Made by a program: the position numbers and the translations under genes. The notes below the pieces were generated by a model, which was not told the origin of the DNA, made no database searches, and was given only the letters and a program-made list of their open reading frames with translations. Positions 35,326 through 45,945 of a stretch of DNA of 64,000 nt are shown here, in pieces; positions within the stretch are counted from its first letter, which is position 1, and every line of letters begins with the position of its first letter. The DNA comes from Knoxdaviesia capensis. Lineage: Eukaryota > Ascomycota > Sordariomycetes > Microascales > Gondwanamycetaceae. The DNA lies in assembly GCA_001510575.1 (NCBI GenBank), contig LNGK01000007.1, positions 2,317,315 through 2,381,314 of the forward strand, read 5' to 3'.

Positions 35326-36156
35326 ATGACGGCCTCGCTGGGCCAAGACTGGACGATTGTCCTGGTCTTGACCGCCCTGCTGCTCAGTCTTGCCGTGATC
35401 ACCCAGTCGGCCATCCGCCACTCGGCCGCCTGGTCGGCCGCCCCGCGCGACGTGGCCGCCTTCCTCGATGCGCTCGACTCGTCGGTGCAGGAGAACGAGA
35501 GCTACGACCGCGACCTGGCGCGCGTGGCCAGCATCGACGATAAAATCCGGCTCGGCCGGTTGCTGCGCGATGTGCAGCGCGCCGGGGACGATCTGCGCGA
35601 AGAGCTGAACGGGCTTATGAACACGGACGCCGGCGGTGGTGGTGGTGGTGGTGCGGCGGCCGCGGCTGGCGATCACGGCGTGGCCGCGGTGGCCGCGTCG
35701 TTGCGGCTTACCGCTCGGCTGGCGTGGCCAACCAAGCGGAGCATGCTGGAGGACCGGCTGCGCAGGCTGGACATGCTGCGCATGCGGTTTCTGGTCGTGT
35801 TCATGGGCATCATGGCCGGGAACGTGCCGCCCGCGGCCACCCCGCCCGCAAAGACCGCGGCGGCGTCACCACCACACGCGGGCGATCCGGAGAAGTTCCC
35901 GCTCTCGCTTCGGATGCAGGAGTGGTCGCCGCGGGCGCCCAAGCACGGCCTCACGCGGGCCGTGAGCGACGGGTTCAACCCCAAGCCCCCGCAGCGCCGG
36001 CTTACCACGCAGGCCATCGGGTATAACGAGAACATTGCGGGCGACCACAAGAACCGCTGGCTGGGGGTTGTGGCCGAGCTGCAGCGGTCGCCGAAGCTGC
36101 ACCAGCGGCACGCGAGTGTCGAGAAGAATATGCAGAAGCTTGCTGAGGAGAACTAG
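35326..36156 (+). CDS. Unknown protein with N-terminal membrane anchor
   Basis: Single exon, 276 aa; not recognised. Residues about 9-29 (TIVLVLTALLLSLAVIT) form a single hydrophobic helix after only eight residues, so the protein is probably a signal-anchored membrane protein with the rest on one side. Residues about 45-97 are charged and heptad-like (VQENESYDRDLARVASIDDK, LGRLLRDVQRAGDDLREEL), suggesting a coiled coil. A Gly run and an Ala run follow. A second helical segment lies near 137-165 (MLEDRLRRLDMLRMRFLVVF). The C-terminus has a conserved-looking stretch (LTTQAIGYNENIAGDHKNRW) and a charged end. High GC codon use and a clean leader support a real gene. Confidence 0.8.
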   Translation: MTASLGQDWTIVLVLTALLLSLAVITQSAIRHSAAWSAAPRDVAAFLDALDSSVQENESYDRDLARVASIDDKIRLGRLLRDVQRAGDDLREELNGLMNTDAGGGGGGGAAAAAGDHGVAAVAASLRLTARLAWPTKRSMLEDRLRRLDMLRMRFLVVFMGIMAGNVPPAATPPAKTAAASPPHAGDPEKFPLSLRMQEWSPRAPKHGLTRAVSDGFNPKPPQRRLTTQAIGYNENIAGDHKNRWLGVVAELQRSPKLHQRHASVEKNMQKLAEEN

Positions 36157-36580
36157 CCCGGCCTGTGTCTTCTCCCGAATGATAACGAATTGGCGTTTGT
36201 GATATTACGGCTTTTGACTGGTAGCCGGCAATGACACGTCACTTGGCGTCTGGCATTCTGTTTCTCTTTTTGTACCGGAGTTGGGAGGATCTTCTTTGGG
36301 GGGAGAATGGCAGGCTTGGTCCTACGTCTCCTGTTTAGCATATGCTCGGCTCCCCGGACGGGCCTTTTACGATATGATGTTGATGTCTTCACGACAACAT
36401 TCTTGGAGTTTGTATTCGATTTTGGGGTGGGACCGCGGCTATGTTCTGGCAATACCCATGATATTTGTTTGTTTCCTTCTTTTTTCTCGTTTCTTCCCTT
36501 TTTCTTTTTCCCGTGTTTCCAGGTGTTTCTGTATTGAAAGGAATATACACCAACTTTCTTCTCGCCCGACTCGCCGAAAA
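36157..36580. other. Convergent intergenic region
   Basis: 3' ends of the membrane-protein gene (plus) and the decarboxylase-like gene (minus) face each other across 424 bp; T-rich around 36470-36520. No gene. Confidence 0.7.
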
Positions 36581-37285
36581 TCAATGTACACTCTCCGGGC
36601 CGGTCCCGTTCCTCTCACCAACTATGTGATATGTTAGAATCATTTCTTCAGAATTGTTAAAAAGCCCAGGTAATCTCAACTTACCATCAAGAGCCACCAA
36701 AAACCGGCTAACGCAGTTATAGCACGCCACCTTCTCACGATATTAGCTTAACATGACTCTCTCCCAGTGCTAAGCTTAAGACACTCTTACCGTAGCGGTG
36801 ATCTCCACAATGTCGCGCTCGTCAAACAGCGTCTTCATCCACGCAAACGTCTCGTCGGCGACCTGCACGTTGCGGGTCATCTCGTCCGTGTACACCAGCA
36901 CAGCCCACTGCTTCTCGGAGAGCACGTCGGCGGGGGGCAAGTCGGCGCGGCGCAGCGGCGCGGCCTCCTTGACACGCGCGATCCCCGGCTCGCCGACGCC
37001 GGCCTGGGCGGCCAGCGGGGCGTGGTGGCCCCACTCGTACCAGGCGCGGTTGCACACGGCGACGCGCGAGATGGCGAGCTCGCGCAGGTCGGCGGGCAGG
37101 CGGGTGCGGGAGCGCACGGCGCCGAGGAACGAGTTCCAGCCGTCGGCCACCGGCGGCGAGTGCAGCAGCGCAAGGTCGAGCGGTTGCAGCGGGCGCGGGG
37201 CGCGGCGGGCTTGGACACGCGCGACGATCTCGGCGTCTGCGGCCGTCGCCGGCTCCGGCGGGTTCGGGGTGTACGGGATGCGCAT
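36581..37285 (-). CDS. Carboxymuconolactone decarboxylase-like (AhpD-fold) protein
   Basis: Three exons on the minus strand: 36791-37285, 36685-36730 and 36581-36621, with introns of 60 and 63 nt; 193 aa from the ATG at 37285. The protein begins MRIPYTPNPPEP and has the fungal CMD-family blocks LQPLDLALLHSPPVADGWN, LRELAISRVAVCNRAWYEW and HHAPLAA, then after splicing ITATVACYNCVSRFLVALDV. The second and third exons restore the family C-terminus, which supports the splice choices. Only one Cys is present where AhpD peroxidases have CxxC, so peroxidase activity is unlikely; the substrate is unknown. An in-frame, Arg-rich extension back to 37423 could give a longer protein. A telobox-like motif lies at 37329-37343. 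Confidence 0.85.
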
Positions 37286-38466
37286 GGTGCGGGGGGGTGT
37301 CGCGTGGTGGGTGCGGTGCTGGAGGGAGTAAGGGTTAGGGTTTGCGGCGCGGGGTTGGAGGGATCGGGGGAGCTGTCTGGGGTGGGTTGTGCGGAAGAGT
37401 GGGAGCATGGATGTGGAGGACAAGTGTGTATGAGTCGGACAAGACTAGAAGCAAGGCAGGGGCCCTTGAAGTTCGCGAGGACTGCGGGAAGAGAAGAAGT
37501 TGGCGGTGACTGTGTAGAAGAAAACTCATGCGGCATCGGGGTCCCTTATGTAGTCCAGTGCCTGGCGCCGATGCCGGGCTGAGATCCGGGGTTGATTGCC
37601 GATCTGCGCTTCTGCAGCCACGCCGCCCGGTTGGCTTGGCTTTGGTCGAGACCTGCAGCGAACACTGCCGGAAGATCGTCAATGGAAGAAATGTGATGTG
37701 CGATGAAGGCTGATGCAAGACAAGTTTGGCCCTGGTTTTCAGTCTCTTTACAGTGAAGCACACATGATGTGAAGCTTCCGTGTGTATGACATCTCGTCAA
37801 CTTTCCCGGAAAGTGCCCGTCCAGTGGCCTCAATGTGCCGGAGTACGCAGTAGACATTGCCGAATTCAGAGCATGTGTGCCCTATAACTCTGGCACTCTC
37901 CAGCGGGCGCTATCTAGCACCGGAACGCACCTGACATCAGCTGACGCCAGCTGGCCATCCAATTTCACTTTACGCGAAGCGTGCCTTCCCCATTGTGTTG
38001 CTTTCGCGTTTTTTTCTTCCCTTCCTTCCTACAATTGCTGCCAGCTGCTTATGCACGTAACAACACAAAAATCTTTATACTGCCTTGTGAACTTTTTTTT
38101 GTTTGAACCCTTTTTCTTTCTCACATATCTTTTGTGTGGTTTTTCTTTTGCCATTTGGTCTTTCTTTTTTCTTTCCTTTCTTTTTTCCTTTTTTCTTCAT
38201 TGCCATTCCCATTTTCCATCACGGTTGGCTAATCAATTAACCAAGCTGATTTCTTTTTCCCCAATTCTATCTGCTCGGCCTCCTTCTATTCAATTCTTGG
38301 AATGGGATACAGTCCCCTAGCTATTCAGTTGAAAGAACTCCCATCATCGACACCGCGAACATTCCCATCTCATTGAACACGCCCTTTCCACAGGGTTTGA
38401 AGCGCCCACCGGGCTTCATCTTTTTTTCCTTCTCCAATTTGCTGGTGAAGGCTAACCGATAGCAAG
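37286..38466. other. Divergent promoter region of the decarboxylase-like gene and spt16
   Basis: About 1.2 kb without a supported gene. It carries the telobox-like motif at 37329-37343 and a T/CT-rich tract from about 38005 to 38215 that is the likely spt16 promoter and leader. Confidence 0.65.
37329..37343. promoter_or_regulatory. Telobox-like motif
   Basis: TAAGGGTTAGGGTTT, about 45 bp upstream of the preferred ATG of the decarboxylase-like gene and therefore in its leader or promoter. Confidence 0.45.
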
Positions 38467-41400
38467 ATGGCCGAAATCAAAATCGACGTCAAGACGTTCC
38501 AGGAGCGCATCTCGCACTTCGCGACCACGTGGAGAAACGACTTGCGCGCCAAAGATGGCGTGTTCAACGGCGCCAACTCGATTGTCATTCTGATGGGCAA
38601 GGCCGAGGATTCGAACGACTTCCAGAAGAACAACTCTATGCATGTAAGTGGCCGCAATGCGCGTTTGCGGGGGGTCCATCGGCGCGGGTTGGCCGCGCTG
38701 GGCGCTGGGGCGGACGGGGGTTGGCGGGCCTCTTGTCGTGATGACTCGGGCCCGTGAATCGCCGACTATCCAGCGATTGAGTCATCACGACACCCCCAGA
38801 CAAGTCATCGAGAAACGCGCGTCAATGCCATCACGGCCATCGTTACTGACAATTCTCCGTTTCACCCACCTCTAGTTCTGGCTTCTAGGCTACGAGTTCC
38901 CCACGACCCTGATGCTGATCACTCCCGATATGCTCTACGTTCTCACCACCGCGAAGAAAGGCACGTTTCCATCTCCCACCTCGAGACAAGCTTCTGATGC
39001 CGTGCGCATCGATGATTCCATCGGACTGTCGAGCTAACTGATCCACTCTTCACACACTACAGCCAAGCATCTCGACCAACTCAAGAATGGCCGGTTCCCC
39101 ATTGAGATCCTCGTTCGGGGCAAGGATGCCGCTGAGAACGAGGCTTTGTGGTCCAAGTTGACCGAGGCCGTCAAGACCGCCGGCGTAAGTGGATTTCTGG
39201 CGGTTTCGCTTTGTGTGTGTGTGTGTGTGTATATCGCATATCGTGTTTTGATGACTAACCGCGACCTCGTTTGCTCTCTAACAGAAGAAGGTCGGCGTGA
39301 TCGCGAAAGATTCCTCCAAGGGCCCCTTCGTCGACGAGTGGAAGAAGGCCATGGCCGAGAACTGCAAGGACATCGAAGAAGTCGACATCACCCTGGCCCT
39401 GTCGACTGTGGCCTTCTCGGTGAAGGACGAAAGCGAGCTCCGCGCCATGCGCACGTCGTCCAAGGCCTGCGTGGCCATGATGAACCCCTTCTTCCTCGAC
39501 GAGATGTCGAACATCCTCGACGAGGAGAAGAAGGTCAAGCACAGCGCGCTGGCCGACAAGGTGGACAAGAAACTGGACGACACCAAGTTCTGGAAGACTG
39601 TCGAACTGCCCAACAAGACCAAGATGCCGTCGGATCTCGATCCCACCCTGCTCGACTGGGTTACCACCCCCCTCATCCAGAGTGGTGGCAAGTACGATCT
39701 GCGCCTCCAGGCTGAGCCCAACGACGACAACCTCCACGCTGGCGTTATCATCGCCAGCATGAGCCTGCGCTACAAGTCGTACTGCTCCGCCATTTCGCGC
39801 ACTTTCCTCATTGATCCCAACAAGTCGCAGGAGGCCAACTACAAGCTCCTGTGCCACATCCACGAGTCTCTGGTGTCGGAGATTCGCGACGGTGTCACCG
39901 CCAAGGACATCTACGCCAAGGCCATCAGCATCGTCCGGTCGAAGAAGCCCGAGCTGGAGAAGCACTTCCTCCGCAATGTGGGCTGGGGAATCGGACTCGA
40001 GAACCGCGACGGCACCATGCTGCTCAATGCCAAGAACACCCGCACTCTCAAGGACGGCATGACCATTTGCCTGGTCACCGGCTTCAACGACATCGAGAAC
40101 CCGCAGCCGCAGGACAAGAACAGCAAGACCTACGCGCTGCTCATCACCGACACTCTCCGTGTGACCACCAGCAACCCGGTGGTGTTCACGCAGGAGGCGC
40201 CGATCGACGCCAACTCCAACTCGTTCTTCTTCAAGGACGAGGTTGAGTCGAAGCCGACCCCTAAGAAGGAGAAGCGCGACCCGCGAGTCGGAGCTGTGGC
40301 GACCAAGAACATCACCAAGACCCGTCTCCGCTCGGAGCGATCCACCCAGGTCGACGATGATGCCGAGCATCGCCGCCGGGCCCATCAGAAGGAACTCAGC
40401 GCCAAGAAGCAGCGCGAGGGTCTGGAGCGGTTTTCCGAGGCCACCGGCGGGCAGAACGGCGTCGAGGTCAAGAAGTTCAAGAAGTTCGAGTCGTACAAGC
40501 GCGACGACCAGCTGCCTCTGCGCAGCAAGGACCTGCAGGTGGTTGTGGATGTGAAGGCCATGACGGTGGTGCTCCCGATCATGGGCCGGCCGGTGCCGTT
40601 CCACATCAACACCATCAAGAACGCCAGTGTCAGCGATGAGGGCGACTGGCAGTTCCTGCGCGTCAACTTCCTGTCTCCCGGCCAGGGTGTCGGCCGCAAG
40701 GATGAGCAGCCGTTCGAGGATGCGACGGCCAACTTTGTGCGCAGCTTGACGTTCCGCTCGGCCGATAAGGACCGGTACACGGAGATTGCCACGACGATCT
40801 CCAACATGAAGCGAGATACCGTTAAGAAGGAGCAGGCTAAGAAGGACATGGAGGACGTGGTCGAACAGGATAAGCTCATTGAGATTCGCAACCGCCGCCC
40901 TGCAGTCCTGGACAACGTGTTCATCCGCCCGGCTCTGGAGGGCAAGCGTGTGCCTGGCAAGGTCGAGATCCACCAGAACGGTATCCGCTACCAGTCGCCG
41001 CTCAGCACGCAGCAGCGGGTCGACGTGCTGTTCTCGAACGTGCGCCACCTCTTCTTCCAGCCGTGCGCGCACGAGCTGATTGTGATCATCCACATCCACC
41101 TGAAGGACCCGATCATCGTTGGCAACAAGAAGAAGACCAAGGATGTGCAGTTCTACCGCGAGGCGACGGACATCCAGTTCGACGAGACTGGCAACCGCAA
41201 GCGCAAGTACCGGTACGGCGACGAGGACGAGTTTGAGCAGGAGCAGGAGGAGCGGCGGCGGCGCGTGGAGCTGGACCGGCTGTTCCAGGGCTTTGCGCAG
41301 AAGATTGCCGAGGCCGGCAAGAGCGAGGGCCTGGAGGTCGACATGCCGATCCGCGACCTGGGCTTCTACGGCGTGCCGTTCCGCAGCAACGTGTTTGTGC

Positions 41401-42011
41401 AGCCGACCACGGACTGCCTGATGCAGGTGGTCGAGCCGCCGTTCATGGTGATCACGCTGGACGACATCGAGGTGGCGCACCTGGAGCGCGTGCAGTTTGG
41501 GCTGAAGAACTTCGACCTGGTGTTTGTGTTCAAGGACTTTGCGCGCACGCCGTACCACATCAACACGATCCCGGTGGAGTACCTGGACGGGGTGAAGGAG
41601 TGGCTGGACTCGTGCGACATTGTGTACAGCGACGGCCCGCTGAACCTGAGCTGGCCGACGATCATGAAGACGGTCACCACGGACACGCACCAGTTCTTCC
41701 TGGACGGCGGCTGGTCGTTTCTGCAGGACGACGACGACGAGAACGACCCGGACGACGAGGAGGACGAGGAGTCGGCGTTTGAGATGGACGACGACGAGAT
41801 GGACGAGGCGTCGGAGAGCAGCGAGGAGGACTCGGACTTTGGGTCGGGCGTGTCGGACGAGGAGGACGACGACGACGACGACGACGAGGACGAGGACGAC
41901 GAGGGCGAGGACTGGGATGAGCTCGAGCGCAAGGCGAAGCGCAAGGACCGGGAGGCCGGCTTTGACGCGGAGGAGGAGCGCGATAGTGGCCGCAAGAAGC
42001 GGAAGCACTAG
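38467..42011 (+). CDS. spt16: FACT histone chaperone subunit Spt16
   Basis: Four exons: 38467-38643, 38876-38960, 39063-39184 and 39285-42011, giving 3,111 nt and 1,036 aa, normal for the family. It begins MAEIKIDVKTFQERI. Conserved pieces restored by splicing include NNSMHFWLLGYEFPTTLML, LTTAKKAKHLDQLKNG and KKVGVIAKDSSKGPFVDEW. The N-terminal aminopeptidase-like domain covers about residues 1-440, followed by the dimerisation region, the tandem-PH middle domain (FRSADKDRYTEIATTISNMK) and a strongly acidic C-terminus, DDDDDEDEDDEGED, ending in a basic tail. Spt16 pairs with Pob3 to reorganise nucleosomes during transcription and replication. The second intron appears to be GC-AG. The third intron carries a GT microsatellite. 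Confidence 0.97.
38961..39062 (+). other. spt16: Probable GC-AG intron in spt16
   Basis: The donor reads AAAG/GCACGT, the branch region AGCTAACTG, and the acceptor CTACAG. Using this GC donor gives KKAKHLD, the sequence expected in the family; the nearest GT donor, four bases further (GCAC/GTTTCC), would give KKGTKHLD and a poor donor. Confidence 0.7.
39212..39230 (+). repeat. GT microsatellite inside spt16 intron 3
   Basis: About nine GT units in the middle of the 100-nt intron. Confidence 0.85.
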
Positions 42012-43355
42012 GGGGTGCCGGACCGAGGTCGCTCTGTGCCGTGTGAAGAGACCGTACGGCGGTTACCGGAGATCGGGGTCTCCGGTATCCCCCCCCCTTT
42101 CCTTTTTTGGGGTTGTTCTTCACTGCCTCTTTTTGCTCTCTTTGTGTTGCTAAGTTAGTTAGTTAGGGTTTTACTGGGGGTTATTATCTTTTTCTTTCGG
42201 TTCCGTCCGGTTCCTGTTTCCTTCCATTCTCTCTTCTCTGTCTTGTCTGCTGTTCTGCTTTTTCCTGGGTGGAGATGTTCCCTCTCCACATAGTGCTCTC
42301 GTGTCTTTTTGCTTCACCTCACCCTGTTGCTGGTCCCTGAGGCTCTGAACCGTTTGGAGTTTCTGCTTTCTTTCTTTCTTTTCTTTTCTTTGTTTTTTGC
42401 TCGTGTTCATCCCTCTCTCCCACCACAGCCAGTTTGGCTACCCCGACCTTTTCCCACTGTTCGACTACTTCTTGGGTTTGGTGGACTCCCGAGGGTGTGG
42501 GTTCTTGGGGGTGTGTTCTCAGCCCGGGGACGCGTGGTTCCGTCGTTCAAAAACTGGCGAAAAGTGGCTGGAGAAACCACGATTTTTGTATGAATTTGTA
42601 TCTCTGCTTGGGTTGTGTTTGGATTACCGAAATGATATACGTTGGTTGTTACCCGTTTCTTACCTTGAGTGACAGTTATATTTTAAGTGACAGTTAGATT
42701 CCAAGTGACAGTTAGATTCTACGTGGACACCATGGCATATGCGAACAGCTCGGAACCCTCGATTTTCAACGAAGCATCTATTTCCTAACCAAATAAAAGG
42801 AGAGAGAAACGCATAAACACAGGAGGAAGTGACTGTACAGAGAAACAAGCAGAACGTTGGATGGAAACACAAAAACAAAGGAGAGCCCAGCACGACAACC
42901 GCAGCGTTCCCACACAGCATACAAAAAAAAAGCAACAGATGAAACCAAAGACAGGAACAGAAAGAAAGGATGTATGAACGCCTACAAACGCCGTCTGGTT
43001 CAGAAGGGGGGTGAGAAGGGCATTTTTCGGTGTTGGGACGGTTCCCAGTGTTATCGGTACCCGAAGTTGGATGTTGACGGGTCACACAAGAACATGGGCC
43101 CTTGGCCTTGCGTTCCGGGACGCGGAAATCAGGGGTTATGAACCAAGGAAGAAAAATGATGGACAGAAAAAAAAAGAAAAAAAGAGAACACGGAGAATTA
43201 ACAGGATAAAAAGTGAAAAGAGAGAGAGAGATGGAGACGTTAAGGGGGAGTATCGGCTTTGAATCGTCATCAGATCGAAGGTAGGCGGAAAGTGGGACAA
43301 AATATAAAGGGCGAACAGATCATGTTGAAAAAGGAAAAAGCGTGAGAGACACAGC
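42012..43355. other. Convergent intergenic region between spt16 and the Cdc50-family gene
   Basis: No gene. T/CT-rich spt16 3' region to about 42420, the 18-bp tandem repeat at 42667-42720, then purine-rich DNA on the plus strand to 43250. Confidence 0.7.
42667..42720 (+). repeat. 18-bp tandem repeat, three copies
   Basis: Units start at 42667, 42685 and 42703, each carrying GTGACAGTTAGATT or a one-base variant. The last two copies differ only at the final base. Confidence 0.85.
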
Positions 43356-45057
43356 TTACGCCATGTCACGGCCAGTGGCCACCGCCGCAGTGCTCGAGCC
43401 CGTGGCCTTGTTGGCGTTGGGAGTGTTGTTCCACGAGAGGTAGGTGTGGTCACCGAGTTTGCTACACACGGGAGAGAAGAGTCAGGATATATGCATTTCT
43501 TAAGATACGTCTGACGTGGACGAAGACGAGGAACATACCGAGGCTTGATGAAGTGGGTGACGGTGAAGATTCCGCCCAGAATCAGGCAGAGGCCACCAAC
43601 AACAATGTACGCAATTCCGAGGAACGGGTTGCGGCCGCCCATGACGGTGGTGGTGGAGATCAGGATCGACTTGGTGCCCAGGTAATCAATCGTAGGGAAG
43701 TCTGCAAGATGAGAGATGGCGGTTAGTATGCAACTATTTTTTTTTAAAAAAAGTGACGAACAGGGCTTGTGTGAATGGAGAGGAGAGACACATACTGTCG
43801 TTGATGATAATCTCATAGGTGCCGGCAGTCATGGGGTCGCGGTCGTTGCGTTGGTACAGCTTGTTGAAGTCGGGAAGACCGGCGGTGCGCATCCACACCA
43901 TGAAGCCCTGCCACTCGGCGATGTTGGGCGGCGGCAGGTCGTCCGAGTAGCCTTTGGGGTACAGCTTGCGCCAGTTGGGGGGCGGCGAGATCTCGTCGGG
44001 GCGGTACTGGGTCTTGCCGTAGAGCTCCTTGTCCGAGTCCCAGGCAATGCCGGTGTTGTTCTCCATCTGGTAGGTCTGGTTGGTGTTGAGCAGGCGCGGC
44101 GACGTGAAGGTGTCGTTGAACAGCGAGTTGGCGATCAGGCCGCACGGGTAGTAGGGCAGGCCGGTCTCCGGGTCGGACTCGAGCGGGTCGCAGGTCGAGC
44201 CGTTGATGGTTGAGCCGCGCACGGCGTTGCCCTTGAGCTGGTCGATGTTGTACGAGGCCACGTAGCGGCGGTGGTTCTGGTAGAACTTGTGCAGGTGGTA
44301 GTAGAAGAGCACGGGCGGCGTGAAGTCCTCGGGCAGCGTGAACTGGATCTTGCACTGCACCGTATCGGTGACGTCGACGCCGCGGCCGTAGTTGTAGGTG
44401 ACGCCCTTCTCGACCGACCACTTGGCGTTGGCCGACGCCCCCTTGGTCTTGAAGGCGGTGAACACCTGGGCGGTGGGGATGAGCTTCATCTCATTGGGGT
44501 CGGTGGTCTGGGGGGCGTCAACGCCGCAGCGCGTGTAGTCGATGCGGATTTCCTGGACCTGCGCGCTGGCGTACAGGAGAAGTCCGCCGATGGGGGCGAA
44601 GATGACGCCGATGGCGAAGAACAGCGGAAGGACGGTCTTCGGCGTGAGAATGGGTCTGGAGGAAGGAAGCGTTTGGTTAGTCGGCCGTGATAACGGGTGA
44701 TGATGTTGTCGGAAGACGTGAGAGACAGAGACACTGCCACATAAACCACCACTGCCATGCGGGACAAGCGCCAAGGGAGGGACAGAGAGAGAGAGAGAGA
44801 GAGAAAAGAGAGGGCAACTTACTGCCATGCCTTGAGTCGTTGCTGGCGGAAAGCAGTATCTAGAAAACGCAGACACACAAGAGAGTCAGTACAGGACCAC
44901 CAAGATGCGCAACTCGCGGAACTCGCGGGTGTTCGCTTTTGATCGATGACGGGAATCACCACGTACTTGCGGGGCGGCGGCTCTTCTTCTTCTCGGGCTT
45001 GATGGACCCCTCGCGGGACGATATCGAGTCGGCCTGGCCCGGCGGAGTGTCGGACAT
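43356..45057 (-). CDS. Cdc50/Lem3-family beta subunit of P4-ATPase lipid flippase
   Basis: Five exons on the minus strand: 44967-45057, 44823-44859, 43796-44655, 43539-43701 and 43356-43461 (introns 107, 167, 94 and 77 nt), 418 aa. It starts MSDTPPGQADSISS, followed by a basic cytosolic stretch (KPEKKKSRR) and the family block NTAFRQQRLKAWQPILTP. Transmembrane helix 1 is VLPLFFAIGVIFAPIGGLLL (about residues 55-75). The large lumenal domain has conserved motifs (RCGVDA, FTLPEDFTPPVLFYYHLHKF, NHRRYVASYN, CDPLE, YYPCGLIANSLFNDTF) and several N-glycosylation sequons. After TIDYLGTKSILISTTTVMGG comes helix 2 (IAYIVVGGLCLILGGIF) and KLGDHTYLSW. These proteins escort flippases out of the ER and help keep phospholipid asymmetry. 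Intron 2 contains a GA microsatellite. Confidence 0.95.
44784..44804 (+). repeat. GA microsatellite in intron 2 of the Cdc50-family gene
   Basis: Uninterrupted AG/GA dinucleotide run. Confidence 0.8.
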
Positions 45058-45945
45058 GATGAAGACGGAGGACGGCGGTGCCGGAGAGAGACAGAACAAG
45101 CGTCGAGAGTCGGCTTTCTGCTGGATCCGGGAACTGCGGCCGGAGACTTAAACACCGGAAATGCGCGACAGCGACGGTTCGACTGGGCGGACTGGATTGG
45201 TAATAACAAGAAAAAAACAAAGAGAGAGAGAGAGAGCAGACGACTGGAAGTCTCCGTCACCTAACCAATGGTGGAAAGGGTGTTGAATAAAAAGGGGGGC
45301 GTCGGAAACGAGACCGACAGAGAAAGAAACGTAACGACGGGGAGAGAATAAAGGAGATTGGGAAAAAGAGAAGAGACAAAAAAGGGCTGTGACGATATAT
45401 TCCCAAGATTCCGTTCGTTCCTTTCGTATAACGTGTTTTGGCCGCTTTTTCCTATTTGCTGCGAAACGAGGATTTTTAGAAACGTCAGGGGGGCGGAGCG
45501 TTAATCCGGAGTTTAGCCGCCTTGGTGGCGGTGTTGAAGAGCGCGCGGCAACCGGGGGAATGCATTTAGCGGGGTTATGCATTTAGCGGGGGGAGACTCG
45601 GTATAGCGATATCACAACGTCGTTTCGTTTGCTCCGTTCTTCGGGTTTCCTACATCATCGGATCTTTCTCATCACAGAGTCTATCTGTAAAAGTGCGAGG
45701 TACACAGTCTATTGCTCTATCATCATATCGTTCCCTCGTGCGGACTGCATTTCCTTCTTCCTATTGACCGCTGCCCAGCCTTTTTTCCATCTCATCTCCG
45801 CTCCGCCTCCTTGTTGACGTGTCGAGGCCCTGTGTGTGGTTCTGTTCCGTCGCTTACATTCCTCGGCTGGCTCGGCTGGCTCCATTCTTTGTGTGGCAGT
45901 GAGTTCTCTTACAACACTGGGTGGCCGGCCTATGATGCTGGATCC
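45058..45945. other. Region between the Cdc50-family and CoA-ligase genes
   Basis: Upstream DNA of the Cdc50-family gene (purine-rich on the plus strand to about 45390) and the 3' end of the CoA-ligase gene. A 15-bp direct repeat, ATGCATTTAGCGGGG or close to it, occurs twice at about 45560-45590. No gene. Confidence 0.6.

Noticed and set aside
39255..42008. 917-codon minus-strand open frame
   Set aside because: It is fully antisense to spt16 and its composition (Leu/Val/Arg/His-rich) is the expected mirror of the spt16 codons.
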